Shown here: in pieces, positions 1-12,700 of the stretch
How the letters are laid out: the number at the start of each line of letters is the position of its first letter
How positions within the stretch are numbered: the first letter of the stretch is position 1
DNA from: Arthrobotrys musiformis
Lineage: Eukaryota > Ascomycota > Orbiliomycetes > Orbiliales > Orbiliaceae
Length of the DNA stretch: 64,000 nucleotides
Direction of reading: 5' to 3'
Assembly: GCA_036971715.1 (NCBI GenBank)
Contig: JAVHJL010000003.1
Location: forward strand, 1,798,001 to 1,862,000
The notes under the pieces: model-generated
What the model was told of the DNA's origin: nothing
Database searches by the model: none
The model's input: the letters and a program-made list of their open reading frames with translations, nothing else
Translations under genes and position numbers: made by a program

Positions 1-3000
1 AGTAGCAAGGACCGGGCAACATGTATTGGGATCTGCTGAGAATGGGTCTTTTATATTCCATTCTCAAGCGTGGGAAGTAAGGTTCTGATCAATATACGGA
101 CATCAAAGTGTTCGCAGAATTCGACCGGCTCAGATTCCATTCAATCTATCTCCGATCAAAATTCATAGTTACCCTGCTATGAAAGATGAGAAACAGAGGG
201 CGATGCGGCTAGCTTTCCGTGCCGTGCTTGATATTGAGAAATTCTCGAAAAAAGAGGGGTCTGCGGGGCACCAGCGAGCAGACTACCCGGTAATCTTCAA
301 GTTGGATTGTGCGAGAGTCTCGACGCGAGGACAATGCATGTAATCTATCAAAGTTCTCCCAAGCCATGTGGAGCAAATGAAGGACCCATTATGCAGGATC
401 TCATGGATCCAAAACAACGGTCGGTCCCTGGCTGACCAAGTGACTGTCCGTCTATAGAAGGTGGAATGAACATATCGGCTCCAGACCAGGTTTGCAGAGA
501 TCAATTACCAGGACCCATTCCCATATTCTCGGGCGGTGCCTGACGGTCCTCAACGATCAAAAGGTCAAGACTCAGATGTCCTTCCGAAACGGTGCGTGCA
601 TATGAAGTTGGAATGATGCAACAAAAGTGCAAGAGTGGATCGATATCGATATCTATAATATAAGTAAGTATAACGCTCTCACTTGCAGCAGTAGTCCCGC
701 TAGCTATATAGAGAATAACTAAAGTTTCGAAACGGACAATGTAGAATTTTACAATATTCGGGAAAGATCGTCGAGGAACAGGAACAGGAACATGGAACCA
801 ACAAGGGTTTACCCATGCCAATGATGCACATGCGTGTCGTTCGATTGTCTTCGATTTTTCTATCCGATGGCCTTATCCGGGGTCGACCATTTCCTAACGT
901 GCTTCGGACAAGTATCTGTGTTCTTCTGCTTTTCAGGACTGACTCTACATAGAAGATACCAAAGACCCGACCCGTGTGATCATTGTATTCCAATACAGAT
1001 AAATGATATGAACTTACTACGTAATTGATCTTTGTGCGTCTTAGGCTTGCGGCATAGAAAAACCAAATATAGGATCCATCTGGTGAGCGTGCAGACTAAG
1101 CTGAGAACTCTCGAATTAATTCAATCTAAGTCTGTAGAAGCGATGACCCACTGGCGAAAGTGGCAGGGTCCGACTTCTCGCTGATAGTCTCTTCTGATAG
1201 GCTAGCTGCCATCATACATCTGCATGTGAGGAAGTGTGGGCCCATAGAGAGGTTATTCTAGGAGGAATTAATTCGAATTTCAAAGAGAAAGAGAAAAAAG
1301 GAATCCCCGGTTTGCTGTAGCTGCAGGTAGTTGTTTCGTCAAGACCCTAGATTTTACTTGCATATGCATAATTAGTGATCTTGAAGATATCATAACTCAA
1401 CACCTGTGTAGACTCGATCCTACAATTTCCGAGTAGTATACTAAACCTCGAAGGCCCAGCGGCGGAGGGCGGCGCCCGTGGGCTTAACTCAAGCCATAAG
1501 TCGCTTGGAAGTAGTACAATGTTTTTCGAGCCTCTAGTCTAACTAGTCAGAGTTGTATTTGGAAGTGGGTCCACTCGGCTGTGGTGAACGGCCCACATCT
1601 CATAAGCTCGTAATATTGTTTCGCTGGTCATACCCCCGCTTTGTCTACCATGTAAGGTATGTTTAACCTTAAACTAAGGAAACATGGGTGTCGTCGTCGA
1701 TGATATCATTGGAATCGAATTTAGAAATAAAACCCTAGGATAGCTCAAATATCCATCCTGAATTTAGGGGACAACTGAAAATTGTCTAAAATATTTAAAT
1801 AGAGACCTAGGTCGTTAATAGTGAAAAGACTTGACCATACATATTCGGTAAGGGCTTAGAGGTTCAATTGCGCATAGTGATACAGTATCAACGGCTCCGG
1901 AAGGGTCTGTCATTACATGTAATCATTATTTGTATGAACAGCCCGATTGGTGGGATCCGAATCCGGCGCATCCTACCCGCATGAGACGGTTATCGCGGGA
2001 TGATTGTGATAATTTTCGAGAAATAGGGCGTTATTTGGAAGGAATAGGAATGCAGAACGAAACGGGAAAAAAGATCATAGCGCACAGCGAAAATGGGGGT
2101 CCGCCGTGCCCAAAATCAAGCTACTGTTTGCAACGTTCGGACTAGTTAAGGACAAGAGGGCGGGAGTTCTGAAGTTGAGTCCCACTTGGTTGGCGATGTC
2201 GATTGTATCAACTTTTGTAGCTTGACACACCTATAGTAACGAGTTATTAATATTTAGTCATGGCGTCGATGCATCTAAAGCTTCGCCATCGAGAAAGTTT
2301 TGGAAGAATCAAGATTGGGGTGAAAAGCTGCACGTTGTTGGATTTCTCGATCTACGAGCCTAATTAAGGATGGTTCCAGACGCACTAATCCGCTAGCCGA
2401 CCTTCTGCGGGTTGTTGGGTGCAACAATATTCAGGTACTGTGTGTGATAGAATGGCGATATTTTGTCCCGATACTGGGCTTATCGCCGCACTCCGTTTTT
2501 CGACTAGTTCTCGAGACCCACATAGCTGGAGAACCCCTCGCATCTTGGCGACCGCTCTTTCTCCCGCTCAATGTGACCTTTCCATTTTAACTTCTGAGTT
2601 TGGCCGAACAATCGAACTTACAAACATTTGAGTATGCATTCTGCTGCTAACCGTGGCACACGGGTACCGTTTTCTCAGTTTCAGACGACAAGACTGATAG
2701 CGATTATGCGAAGATGCAGATGGATGTTTGTACAGTATCCACAATTTTTGTGTCTTGATAGAGTTGCGGGAGGGGTTTTAAGCTTATGAGATTTCGAAAG
2801 GGCAATCTGTAAAGTTATATAAAATATGGTTCTGGAATTCCTAAACATCGTTGAGGGAACTTCCCTATAAGCTCGCTCGACAACCTATCAGTATAATACC
2901 GGTTACTCCGGCCTCTTATCCAGACATCGTTCACTTTAGTACTATATAATACTCATTGTCGTATCAATTTTTCTTTAGATGGGCTTTGGTCAATAGAGAC

Positions 3001-3178
3001 CTATAGTCTATAAGACGTCTAATTTTACTGCGTCTCCAAATTGCAAGACTCAGTTGTCTTTGCCGAAATCGGCCTCCTTCATCAGCTTCATTATATTTAT
3101 TACCTTTCTTATCTTGACTTTTTAACTTAATTTTTATATCCAAATTCAAACAAGAAGTTTATCTCCAGCACGACCACC
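1..3178. other. gene-poor left flank
   Basis: No open frame here is longer than about 106 codons and none shows a recognisable domain, splice pattern or signal peptide. The stretch has mixed composition, with AT-rich patches and a short GC-rich patch near 1455-1480. I see no terminal repeats or transposase remnants. The last few hundred bases are the presumed promoter and leader of the 7-TM gene that starts at 3179. Confidence 0.5.
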
Positions 3179-4668
3179 ATGTCGGACGCAGAAATAAAAC
3201 AAGCTGTAGAGGCAATCAATGTGCCGCCCCAGATGTTCGGGCTCTTCATAGCGGTCGCCAAAAGCTGCTCGTGGCTCGCACAAGGCTCGGAGTGGACTGG
3301 GGTGAGGAGTTATGACATCATTCTAGCGATTTCTGACTTCTTCAACGATCCAGCGACTGGGAACGTTACCGAATCCGCTCCACAGCTTGCTGTGCGCTTC
3401 GGAACCACTACAGAACGCGCCCAGTACCTGATGGATTTCATGCAGCAAAACATTGGGATTTCCTTTCCAGATCTTATTGAGATGACGAAGGTGGTGTTTC
3501 CCTTGGCCGGCCACCCCGAAAATAACTCCGATTTGTTCACTGGAGTTTTTGTCATGTTTACTCTCCTGATCGCGCTATTCGTGGGGTTGCGAGTATACTC
3601 GCGGTTTACAATCAATGGGTTCCTTCGTGGATTCGATTGGGTGTTGATCGTTGCTACCCTTATTACAATTGGATTTGGTGGAATGAATGCCTATTGTAAG
3701 TTATATTTAGCTTAGACGTACCTATATGTGCTTGACCAAGGGATTTCTTAAGTGCACATGAATCTGATATCCGTATATATACTGACTCAATACCACTTTT
3801 TGCGAACAGGCTTGTCTGGTCCGACACATTATCGTGGGTCATGGGATCGCTCCTGGAAGAATTACTATGTCTCTTCCTGGTCTGAAGTATCAACGGAAGT
3901 CCTCTACCCTGTCGGAATATTCCTCATCAAAGCATCGCTCCTTCTGTTCTACTGGGGCCTCACCGCATGGTGGCCTCTTAGACTAGGTGCAGCAGTCATG
4001 TTCGTAATATCATTTGCAAATGCTCTGGTTATGATTTTTACTGCCATCTTCCGCTGCAGCCCAGTCCTTTCTTATGAAGGTACGTCGAACCTCCAGTTAT
4101 CCAGTAAATTGGTTGGGCTGAATTATTTCCAACAATTCGCTCTTTGCTCAATCTTCGTGCTTTGGCGTTGCTAATTGAGGGGGTCATATATATAGGGTAC
4201 GATTTCTTCACCACAACTTGCAACGTTGAACTTCATATTAAGGGCGAGGAAATCTCCGGCTCGATTAACGTCGCAACCGATATTATCATCTGGCTCATGC
4301 CCCTCCCAATGGTCTGGAAGATCATTCAGGGAAATCGCGAACGTTTTCTATCAGCGTTAACATTTGGCATCGGTGCGCTCGCCTGCGTTGCATGTGGACT
4401 CCGTTTCAAGAATGTCCAAGAATACAGGACTGCGGCTATGGTGCCGAGAGATCAATCTAAGTGGTTGTTGTGGTGCCTGGTTGAGATGAACCTCGCGATC
4501 ATTTGTTCTTGCGTCCCAGCTATTCGGGCTCTTGTTATCAAGAAGGCACCAGCCCTTATCGGGTCCACTGGAGATTCATCTCTTAGCACGGGCGTGATGT
4601 ATGATGACAAGCACGACAAAGAAAAGGGGACCGAGGTAGTTAATGTTGATAGTGCAAGCGACAAATAA
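3179..4668 (+). CDS. fungal rhodopsin-domain 7-TM membrane protein (PTH11-like group)
   Basis: Three exons, 3179-3695, 3810-4079 and 4196-4668, give 419 aa. Introns of 114 and 116 bp have GTAAGT and GTACGT donors, and both splits keep frame. A soluble N-terminus of about 115 residues is followed by seven hydrophobic segments, starting at VFVMFTLLIALFVGL and ending at LAIICSCVPAIRALV. The second splice joins RCSPVLSYEG to YDFFTTTC, and downstream comes SINVATDIIIWLMPLP. This is the Cys-x-Pro ... Asn-x-x-x-Asp ... Pro layout of the fungal rhodopsin-like integral membrane domain. The tail is charged and cytoplasmic-looking (KHDKEKGTE). There is no CFEM domain, so it is not a classical PTH11 receptor. 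Ligand and role are unknown. The family call is firm, the function is not. Confidence 0.85.
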
Positions 4669-5555
4669 AAAGATGATACTGGGGTTCCGGAGTTTCGGTT
4701 GCTTGGGGGCAGCTGTTGATCTTTCAGTGCGTGCTACATCCACGCGACGGCACTGGCCTTAATTACACTTCACTTTTCTTTTCTCCCTTTCCTATTTTTT
4801 GTTATTTGCCTTTAGGAGCTACCTGTTGAAATAATTCTAATCTTTCTACATTAATTCTGGGTCAATTCGCCGGGCCGAAGTTCTGTTATTTGTTTTAGGA
4901 CTCTGGGTAGTCTTGAAGCTCTGTGAACTTGACCCTGGCAATTACCTTCTTTTTGTATATATGTCATGATATATACTCTAAAAATTGACCACTTGATTTC
5001 AATCTCATGGGCAAATTTATTTACTTTTTCGTTTTAGAGGCCTGGCCTAGCTTAGGAAAAGGGTATTCGGAGGGAAACTTAGCTTTGAGTGGTCCGAAAT
5101 GGGTGTTGCACGTTGACCCCTCGTGGCCTCAAAGATCAACGGTATCACAAAGAATTGAGTTGGCGTTGTATTTGTGCGACACTAGTCTCAAAGAATACAA
5201 CGTCTACAACACAATAAAATTTGTGTCGATGTGTAGTCAACACACGAGGGTCTCGAGACTATAATCAAGCCTAGGTAGTCTTGCAGCCAACTCGGAGTCA
5301 AGCCTACGAGACTAACCCATAGACCGAATATATCATACACCGCAATACATTGTAGCACGGCACGACCTTCATAATCCTAACTTTGTTTCATGAATAGGAT
5401 ACAAAAGACCATATACTAAGCCCTCAAAATACTGAACTCCTTAAAGGCTCCTAACTATCTAGCGCCCATACCTCTTGATCGAGCTGGAAGTCTTGTAGAA
5501 GGGAGTTATATATCCAATTCCCATTCATGGAGCTCCATCCAAACATGAAAACTCA
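4669..5555. other. intergenic, 7-TM gene to tRNA-Asp
   Basis: Presumed 3' UTR of the 7-TM gene, with T-rich sequence at 4760-4810, then unassigned sequence. A perfect 9-bp inverted repeat (CGTTGTATT at 5164-5172 and AATACAACG at 5194-5202, about 21-nt loop) is the only structure seen. No gene is recognisable. Confidence 0.5.
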
Positions 5556-5628
5556 TCTCGAATCGTCCAACGGTTTAAGATACCCGCCTGTCACGCGGGA
5601 GACCGGGGTTCGACTCCCCGTTCGAGAG
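5556..5628 (+). tRNA. tRNA-Asp (anticodon GTC), intronless
   Basis: A 73-nt cloverleaf can be drawn by hand. The acceptor arms TCTCGAA (5556-5562) and TTCGAGA (5621-5627) pair fully. The anticodon stem CCCGC/GCGGG (5583-5587, 5595-5599) encloses the loop CTGTCAC, giving anticodon GTC at 5590-5592. The variable loop is AGAC. The T arm is CGGGG-TTCGACT-CCCCG (5604-5620) and the discriminator base is G5628. The D arm is weak (GTC against GAT, with one G-T pair). A TTACTTTTT tract just downstream fits Pol III termination. The anticodon and T arms are the usual fungal tRNA-Asp sequence. Confidence 0.92.
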
Positions 5629-6149
5629 CTTACTTTTTAAATTTTAAATTTTTTTTCCCTGTTTCTTCTGCGCTCTATCACCTGTTCTCGCTCGTCTCAA
5701 TTTTATTTTGTAATTATTATTAGAGTCACTGGCGGACCACCAACTCGTTGAACCTTCGTGGATGAGTCACCTGGTAGGCTTTAACCCGGTCTGGGTACGA
5801 GACCACTTTAACTCAATACTCACTCCCCAACATGCAACGCCCTTTTGACACGCACCAGCCAGATCAAAATCAATACAATATAAATAAGACCAATGCAATA
5901 CAGGACTATAACCTGCTATAATAACGAATGTAGAACATATTCGTCCATTTTTAGCGCCCTCTAATGGAATCCGTGGTTTCATACAGAAGAATAAACATAA
6001 CTCCCCATGAGAGGCTTTTGTAACAGTCAGACTACTAATAAAGTAGATATCTATTCAGCTTAGCCTCTATGTATTTTAAACAGTATAAGGCTTATTGATA
6101 TCAAAGCTCGGCAATTAAGTTTACCGACGAGACGGAAGGTCTGGAACCC
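5629..6149. other. intergenic after tRNA-Asp
   Basis: AT-rich sequence beginning with the Pol III terminator and an A/T-only stretch at 5632-5655. No gene, repeat or other RNA is recognised. Confidence 0.5.
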
Positions 6150-7140
6150 GGTTACGGATCCGAGCTTTGATTCGGCAAACCAATTGGCCGTTTGGTGGCT
6201 AGGAGGCTCCAAAACACAGGCGATGGACGCGCCGTGGAGCTGGCTCTGGGAGGGGGCTGGAGTATAGCATAAACCACCTCTAGATCATCTAGAATAACCA
6301 AACAAATTTTTAAGGCAACTTCAGCCATCTCTCCGAAAGTTTTTCTGGAGCTGTATATTTCAACAGTCTCCTTGAAGAATAGGTGGAGGGCCACTAGGGA
6401 CAGGACGAACCCCGGTCTCAGCATCAACTTGACGTGAAACCTTATGCTGTCATTGTTGTGATAGCAAGTTTACACGAATGTGAGATCCGGATGGTTGACA
6501 CCATCCACTAGTACCCTCGTGCACCTACCTTCTGGGATCCTCGGAGTCTTCTAAATGTGGTAAAGAGAGAAGTTAGTGAAGTTTCCAATTCAGTGAGCTT
6601 TATCTGAACACCTTTTTTCTGCGTTTGGGGCGACATAGCATACCAGAACCTCGACGCTCCTGAGTCCGTAGACATATACTTGCCGAAGGATCCGCCAGCC
6701 GATACGCTGGGTCTGCGTGGGGATACCATCCAGCTTAGGTTTCCGAGGGGTTAAAACATTCTCTTCGATTTTTCGGAGTTACTCTACTTGGGTGTATTGG
6801 ATCTGAAGACTCCGGAAGCAACAGTTTAGGCCAGGGAACCTGAATGGTCGCAGTTCAACCACAATCGGTATCGGTTCATCGTAGCGAGCCCCCGCAAACT
6901 ATAATCCCGCTCCACCACAACTTCCTCGAGTCGGTTTGCATTAGCCGGCATTGAGGGTGGGGGTTCGTCGGAGGGTTTTATAAAGGGGGTGGAGGGGCGT
7001 TGAGAGGATGCTAGGGGCGTTCTGGAGGCTATTTGTATCCTCAGTCGCGGCTCTAACGATATGCATATGCAATAGTCTGGAGCAGGCCTCCCAGAGCTCC
7101 TCCTTCTCTGCCTTGTTTCTCTGGGTAGCTGATCCATGGT
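6150..7140 (-). pseudogene. possible decayed coding relic
   Basis: On the minus strand a frame around 6729-6530 reads like protein (...DSGASRFWYAMSPQTQKKG...) and ends at a good donor (AAG|GTAGGT). A phase-compatible acceptor (GTCAAG|TTG, near 6428) leads into a second frame rich in hydrophobic helix (VALKICLVILDDLEVVYAIL). Further upstream, around 7120-6950, another stretch (KAEKEELWEACSRLLHMHIV) looks helical. I could not find a start, a terminal exon or a full set of introns joining these parts, and I recognise no domain. It may be a degenerate remnant of a multi-exon gene, a poorly resolved real gene, or chance. This is a weak call. Confidence 0.2.
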
Positions 7141-7410
7141 GACGAATTATCATGGTAGTGACGATGATACCGCGGCGATCATGATGTTGATACTGGTGGC
7201 GATACTGATGTTGATATTTATTGTGGCAGTGATGACAATGATAGTATCTAATTCCCATATATATATGGTAATGGCGGCGTTGGTGATCGCGATGGCGATA
7301 GCAATGATAATGGTGATTTTGATGATATCATAATGACAACCAAGAGTAATAATGATGTTGATGTTGATGGTGATGATGATAATGATGATAATGATGGGGG
7401 TGGTAATATA
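7130..7410. repeat. degenerate GAT/TGATG simple-sequence patch
   Basis: The plus strand is dominated by imperfect GAT, GATGAT and TGATGTTGAT units over about 280 bp, for example gatgttgatgttgatggtga near 7350. The units are too diverged to call a clean microsatellite. It breaks the open frames on both strands and gives misleading Asp-, Met- or His-rich translations. Confidence 0.6.
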
Positions 7411-7983
7411 ATGAAAATGATAATAACATTATGATTGTAATTGTGGTAATTGGCGTATAACGGTGATCACGATGATTGTTGTGGTTGCCGGTTATCTCGT
7501 AAACCAGATGCTACTGTGTCTGGTTGCCGGGGTACTTTAGCCTCTAACAATGCTGGACTACATCTCGACCATGAAGCTTAAAGTAGTGAGCCCTAGACGT
7601 TTGGACAATAAAGTAGATTCTTTTATTGACCATCTTTTAAAGTTGGGCATACGCATGGAAGAGCCACGCAAATTGGAATCCTTAAGATTTCCCAGAGAAT
7701 ATTCCAGAAAAGATTTGATAGTACACCACAAATTTCAAACCTGGAGCTTTCGTCCCCCTATATATAGCCTAGTATAACTGCTTGGATATCTAGGTAGTTT
7801 GGGGCCACTAGTAACTAGGAACATTGGTTTATTACGTCCGTGCAATAAACCCACCAACCTACCTACGGCCTACCTAGTAGCTAACTATAAATATACCTAT
7901 AATTTATATTTATAAATCTACCCAATCTGTAAATCGTCCATCAACGGCGCACTTATGCAGCAAATTCTATATCAATTAGTACA
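7411..7983. other. intergenic
   Basis: A 75-codon open frame (7550-7777, +) has no recognisable features. AT-rich sequence precedes the 3' end of the minus-strand gene ending at 7984. Nothing else is seen. Confidence 0.5.
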
Positions 7984-8728
7984 TCATACCGCGTAAATAT
8001 GCGGCAGCTCGAGTTTTCTCGCCTCATCGAACTTCCTCGCCATCTCCTCGAACTCGTCACAAGACATAGGTTTCTCCCAAACCGGACCCGGGTTTGTCAA
8101 TACACCCAACAACGGGCTACCGAGAACGAGCATGGCTTCATACGCATCCTCACGGTAAACAGCTATACCTATATCTGATCTGCGAAGATCCCGAGTATCC
8201 GTCCCCTCATCATCCGCGAGAAGAAGTTTTCCGTGGCCGTGGAAATAACCGTCGTATGGCATGATAAGAACTACACATTTTTTTTTCCCGGTTGAAAAAG
8301 GGGAGGTATTAATACATGCTCTGTGGTAAATACTCAAACTTACAACAGATAACTTTCGAGAGAGAGGGAGAGGATTGGTGGGTTTAGGAACGGGTTGTAT
8401 GCATACCTCCAGCGATGTCATACTTCTTCAATTCCCTCCTCGAACTGCCCGGATCTTTCAAGTCGACGTGGAATTTTTCAAGCCTGCGTATCTCCGGCCC
8501 ATAAGGGAACGTCCAATTGAGACAAAACAAATTCGGTGGACGAGTAGGGGTTTTCGGCGGTACCGGTGCTTTATACACAAGGGGGCATCCTGGACGGCGG
8601 GGTGGAGATCTACAGCACGCCCAGTAGAATGATATGAAAATCGTGACCGTGAGAGTTGAGATAGCGATTTTATACCAGTTATAATCGAGTTGTGATGCTG
8701 CTGCGAGGGCATTAGTGAGGAAGGCCAT
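7984..8728 (-). CDS. hypothetical single-pass membrane protein, 202 aa
   Basis: Two exons, 8728-8407 and 8270-7984, with a 136-bp intron (donor GTATGC, acceptor TGTAG). The splice joins KKYDIAG to VLIMPYDGYFHGHGK in frame. An N-terminal hydrophobic segment at about residues 20-38 (IAISTLTVTIFISFYWACC) looks like a signal anchor, followed by an Arg/Pro-rich linker (RSPPRRPGCP). The rest is a compact domain of about 150 residues with an LLLADDEG segment and an acidic/basic C-terminal helix (EEMARKFDEARKLE). I do not recognise the family. The clean splice junction and the coherent domain after it argue that the gene is real and functional. No operon-like or pathway context is apparent. Confidence 0.65.
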
Positions 8729-9767
8729 TGTGAGAAGTTTCCTAGTGCGGGGGCTAGATCCATCTATAGAATTTGGTGGTTCAATTCAATACAAGAAGAT
8801 CGATGATATGATATGTTCCCAAATCAAGAAGGGCTCCCGATTACCGCACTTATATAGTTCCCTCGCTCGACTTGAACCTTACAAATCCAATCGTGTTCTG
8901 TAAAGTATATCTGTAGAACTTAAAATACAACATGACCCACATACTGACATCTTCCACATGCAAACAGCTGAAGAAACGGTTCCCGAAACGATACTATTAG
9001 CGAACTATATATCTACATTTATAATAATTTATAGAAATGGGGGGGTTTTTTTTTTTTTTCAGTAAAAACAATGGATTTTGAGCCTATCTTCTCATGGGGA
9101 GATTTCCATAAGCACAAGTAGGAGAAGACGCCGACTTGTAGTCGGGCAAACAATAAGTTATATATACGGTATGCTAATATGTAACGTTAATTAACGCAAG
9201 TTTAAGAGTAAAATAAAGTAAAATAAAATAAAACCCGTTCCCATCATCCGCTGTCAAAAAAGAATCGTAAACGTCGCGTGAAAATGCAGGTTAACAGAAT
9301 ATGATATGCACAACCTCGAAAACCGAAAAAGGAGAAATAATAATAAAAAAAGAATATGGTAAAAAGGTTTTCCAGAAGAACCCTGCCTCACGGTATCTCA
9401 AAAACAAAAAAAGCTAGACCAAGATGCTTGAGCACAAGTTGAAGCCACAATCACAGAAAGCCGACTCAAAAATGCATAAAATATAGGGACGGTGCAGTTT
9501 TAAACGTAATGCTTGTGGGTAAAAAAAAATTCCTTTCAAGATAACCGCTAGATATAAGAACCCCAGAAACCTCTGAAAAGAATCCCCCCCGATTTTTGAA
9601 ACTTGGTCGCACAAGGAAAACGACAGAAGCTAATAGAAGCCACCCGCACAAAGCTCCGACCGCCCAGAAGTGGTATTGAAGGGAAAACATTAAACCATGA
9701 CGTAAAGGCTCAAATATAGATACGAGAAGTAGAGTTGAAGGATAGTTCCTGAATTCGTTGACGATTT
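8729..9767. other. intergenic, promoter of the 202-aa gene and 3' flank of the C2H2 gene
   Basis: Contains a G6 run followed directly by a long T run at about 9040-9059, and AT-rich sequence, including AAATAAAGT-type repeats at 9205-9235. No gene is recognisable. Confidence 0.5.
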
Positions 9768-12700
9768 TTAGATTTTGATTTTTGCGGGTGGGATAATACC
9801 CTTCGAAATTTCAATACACTGTCCAAGGAGCTTAGAGGCTTCTTGTAACAGTTCCCATCTCATTTCACCAAACATTTTTTGGAGAACAAGGAGCAGGCCG
9901 AGGTTGCGGTTTCGGTCGACAATATCGGAGAGCTCATCAGGCGACCCACGGTGCCCCACTCGGACAAGGTAACTACGCATGTCGCGATGTCTTTCTTGTT
10001 GTGTTTGCGGGATATAGATAGGTGCCTGGAGTGGGCCATCAAGAGCAACGCCGTATGCCCAGACAACAAGAGTTGCGAAATATAACACCCACGGCCTGTT
10101 GAGCAAGTAGTCATCTCGTGCAACGTAAAGAGTAGCGGCGGATGAGCTATCCTCGCCTGGCAGCGTCGGTACTGCGGGTAGCAGGACTTGTCTCAAGAAC
10201 TGCAGCGCATAATAAACGGCATCTCTCGCCCTGGCTGTGTTTGCCCAGTCCTTCATCCTCTTAGATGCTAGAGTAGAATCGTTTCCTCCGATCGACCTGC
10301 CCAATAGGCGTTTCGCTCCAGCATAGATTTGTAGGTCGACGATATCAACGTGCATTGCCATGTGGGCTAGATGGTGAAGAACGGTGCGCGACTCGAAAAT
10401 ATTGTCGTGTTCTGGGTCATCGTGGTTCGGAATATAGAAGTTCGAGTCGTCATGGGATCCTCGTTCTGCTGCTGGAATCTTGGATTGAAGTGACTTATCG
10501 AAGTCTGATCTCCACAGATCGAACGCCCTAGTTAGTGCGCCTCTCCACTTATCCTTTCCTCCGAGAGCCGAGGCAACGCCGAGGGAGTTGACTTGTAAGT
10601 CTCGCTGGTTCATGTGCCAGCTCACGCTCAATAAGCCGGACATTATGATGGTCCTTCCAAAAGAGTTGGTCCGGACTGTCTGGCCGTTGAGTGTTCTCTT
10701 CAAGCCCTCCAAGAACATAGTCGGCTTGACCCCGTTATTGTATAAAGCTTGCTTGAGGCGGCCAACTTCTGCTGAGGATGTTGCAGTCCAGAGCGCCTCA
10801 TCGCAAGGAAGAGCAAGCCTCATCTCGTGGGCTACCATAACCGCCGAGTGTCCAAACATAGTTGCGTGAACCGAATCGAGCACGAAGGCGGCAAATGCAG
10901 CTCTCTTAGTAGCCTCGCTGACAATCCAATGATTCCACCACTCATCTGGCGTTGAGGCACCTGATCCATGGCCCGAGGAATTGGCTTTGTCGTCTTTGAC
11001 GCTTGGGGGAGAATCGAGTGCACATCTTCCTTGCAAAGAGCTACCTCTGCGCATAAGAGTGAGCGTTGTGGCATGATGAATGTGAGCTCTTTCGTGAAGT
11101 TGTCTTGTCGAGTACATTTTCTCGTGCGTCTCCAAAAGTATCAACGCCTGGAATATCCACAACTTAGCTGGAGGGCGGAAATCCGCATGGTCAAATATCT
11201 GCCATCTTAGGTTCATCGCGAGAACACAGGACAGATCCGCCGCCGCAGCTGACAACTCTGGGAGAGCGATACGGTCAACGCAAGCAGCACCAATTGCGAT
11301 AATGGCAAGTAACAGAATATTTTCTGTCTTGTCCGCCGCGAAAGTTGGCTTGTGAAGGATTGGGAGTTGTGGATGGAAATGTTGCCAAAACAGCGAAATA
11401 TACATTTGCATGGTATTCAGCCCAAACACGTCGTCGTCTTCGCCGTTGCCGTTTACGAGATCCGAAATCCTCGAAAAATGCGAAGTACAGTGACTGGGAA
11501 TGGAGGAATCCGGATAAGTGCTAACTACGTCAACAAGATCTTGACGCTTATGCTCCGATAGTAGTGACTCTTGTGGGGGCGAAGGAGGGGCAAGGATGCT
11601 TGGAACGGACATGGGATGGTGATATGGCGTTCCGTAGAAATTTTGCTGCGCGGGGAACGCTGGGTCGCCCAAGTAAAGGCCACTGAGGAAGGGATTTGAT
11701 CCGTCAAGGAAAGATGCGGCCAGGTTGGCAGAGCGGCCTGCTTGAGAGAAACCAAATGCCGAGTCTTCAAACAACCAAGCAGCAAAATCGTCGGTGATCA
11801 TGAACGGTGATCTGTTGTAGCTGTCCCCGCCGAACACCGGGACCGAAAACTGGGTTGGATCAACAACAGCTTGGGTCATATTACTAGCAGCCGTAGTGGC
11901 ATTTCCAACATTGTGATCTGCGGAGTTATTACTCGCCGGGGGCGACGTTACACCAAAGTTTTGGCCGGCTGGGGTCTGCGCCATGGTTTGATATGACGGT
12001 GGGGGTAAGGAAAATGGCTGGAAAGCATTTTGTGGAATATATCCGTTATGGAGCATATGTCCAGAGTTGTAGTTGCTACCAGTACTTTCTGTTGGAGTTT
12101 GACATTGCTGTGCTTGTCGCTGCTGCGGGGAAGGGATATATGGATTTGCTGAGTGGGGGGTCTGTGGGCCGTAGGGTGACTGGATTGAGAGCCCGACGAT
12201 ATTGGGAGCTGTAATATTGGTCTGCAGTTTCGGTCGATTGTAGTTACCATTCGCATTGGCGGGATTTTGATTGCTCATGACACCCATGCCAGCAAATTGG
12301 CCTTGCTGTCCGGCGTCTGGTTTTCTCGAGATATCTATACTACCACGTCGAGCGTTTGCTGTTGTCGGCGACATCACCGTACCGCCGGGACGTTGCTCAT
12401 TGCGCATTCTCGAATTGCTAGTATCGTGGACAACAGGTTTCCGAACTTTGCCTTTTGAGTCGGCTTGTTTGCTAGATGTACTCGAGCCCGACATTGTGCT
12501 AGGCGATATCGCGGTTTTAACGGCAAGGCTCGGTGATGGGATTTCATCTTTTAGAATTGCTCCTGAGGTATCTGGCGAAGCTGAATCTTTAAAGATCGAG
12601 TTTTTCCGTTCCTGTTTTATGACGGGTCCGTTCGAGTTTTGCATCATGTCTTTCCGCTGCAGTTGAGAACCTCGGTTGGTATGTCGTTCTTGATGTCTCA

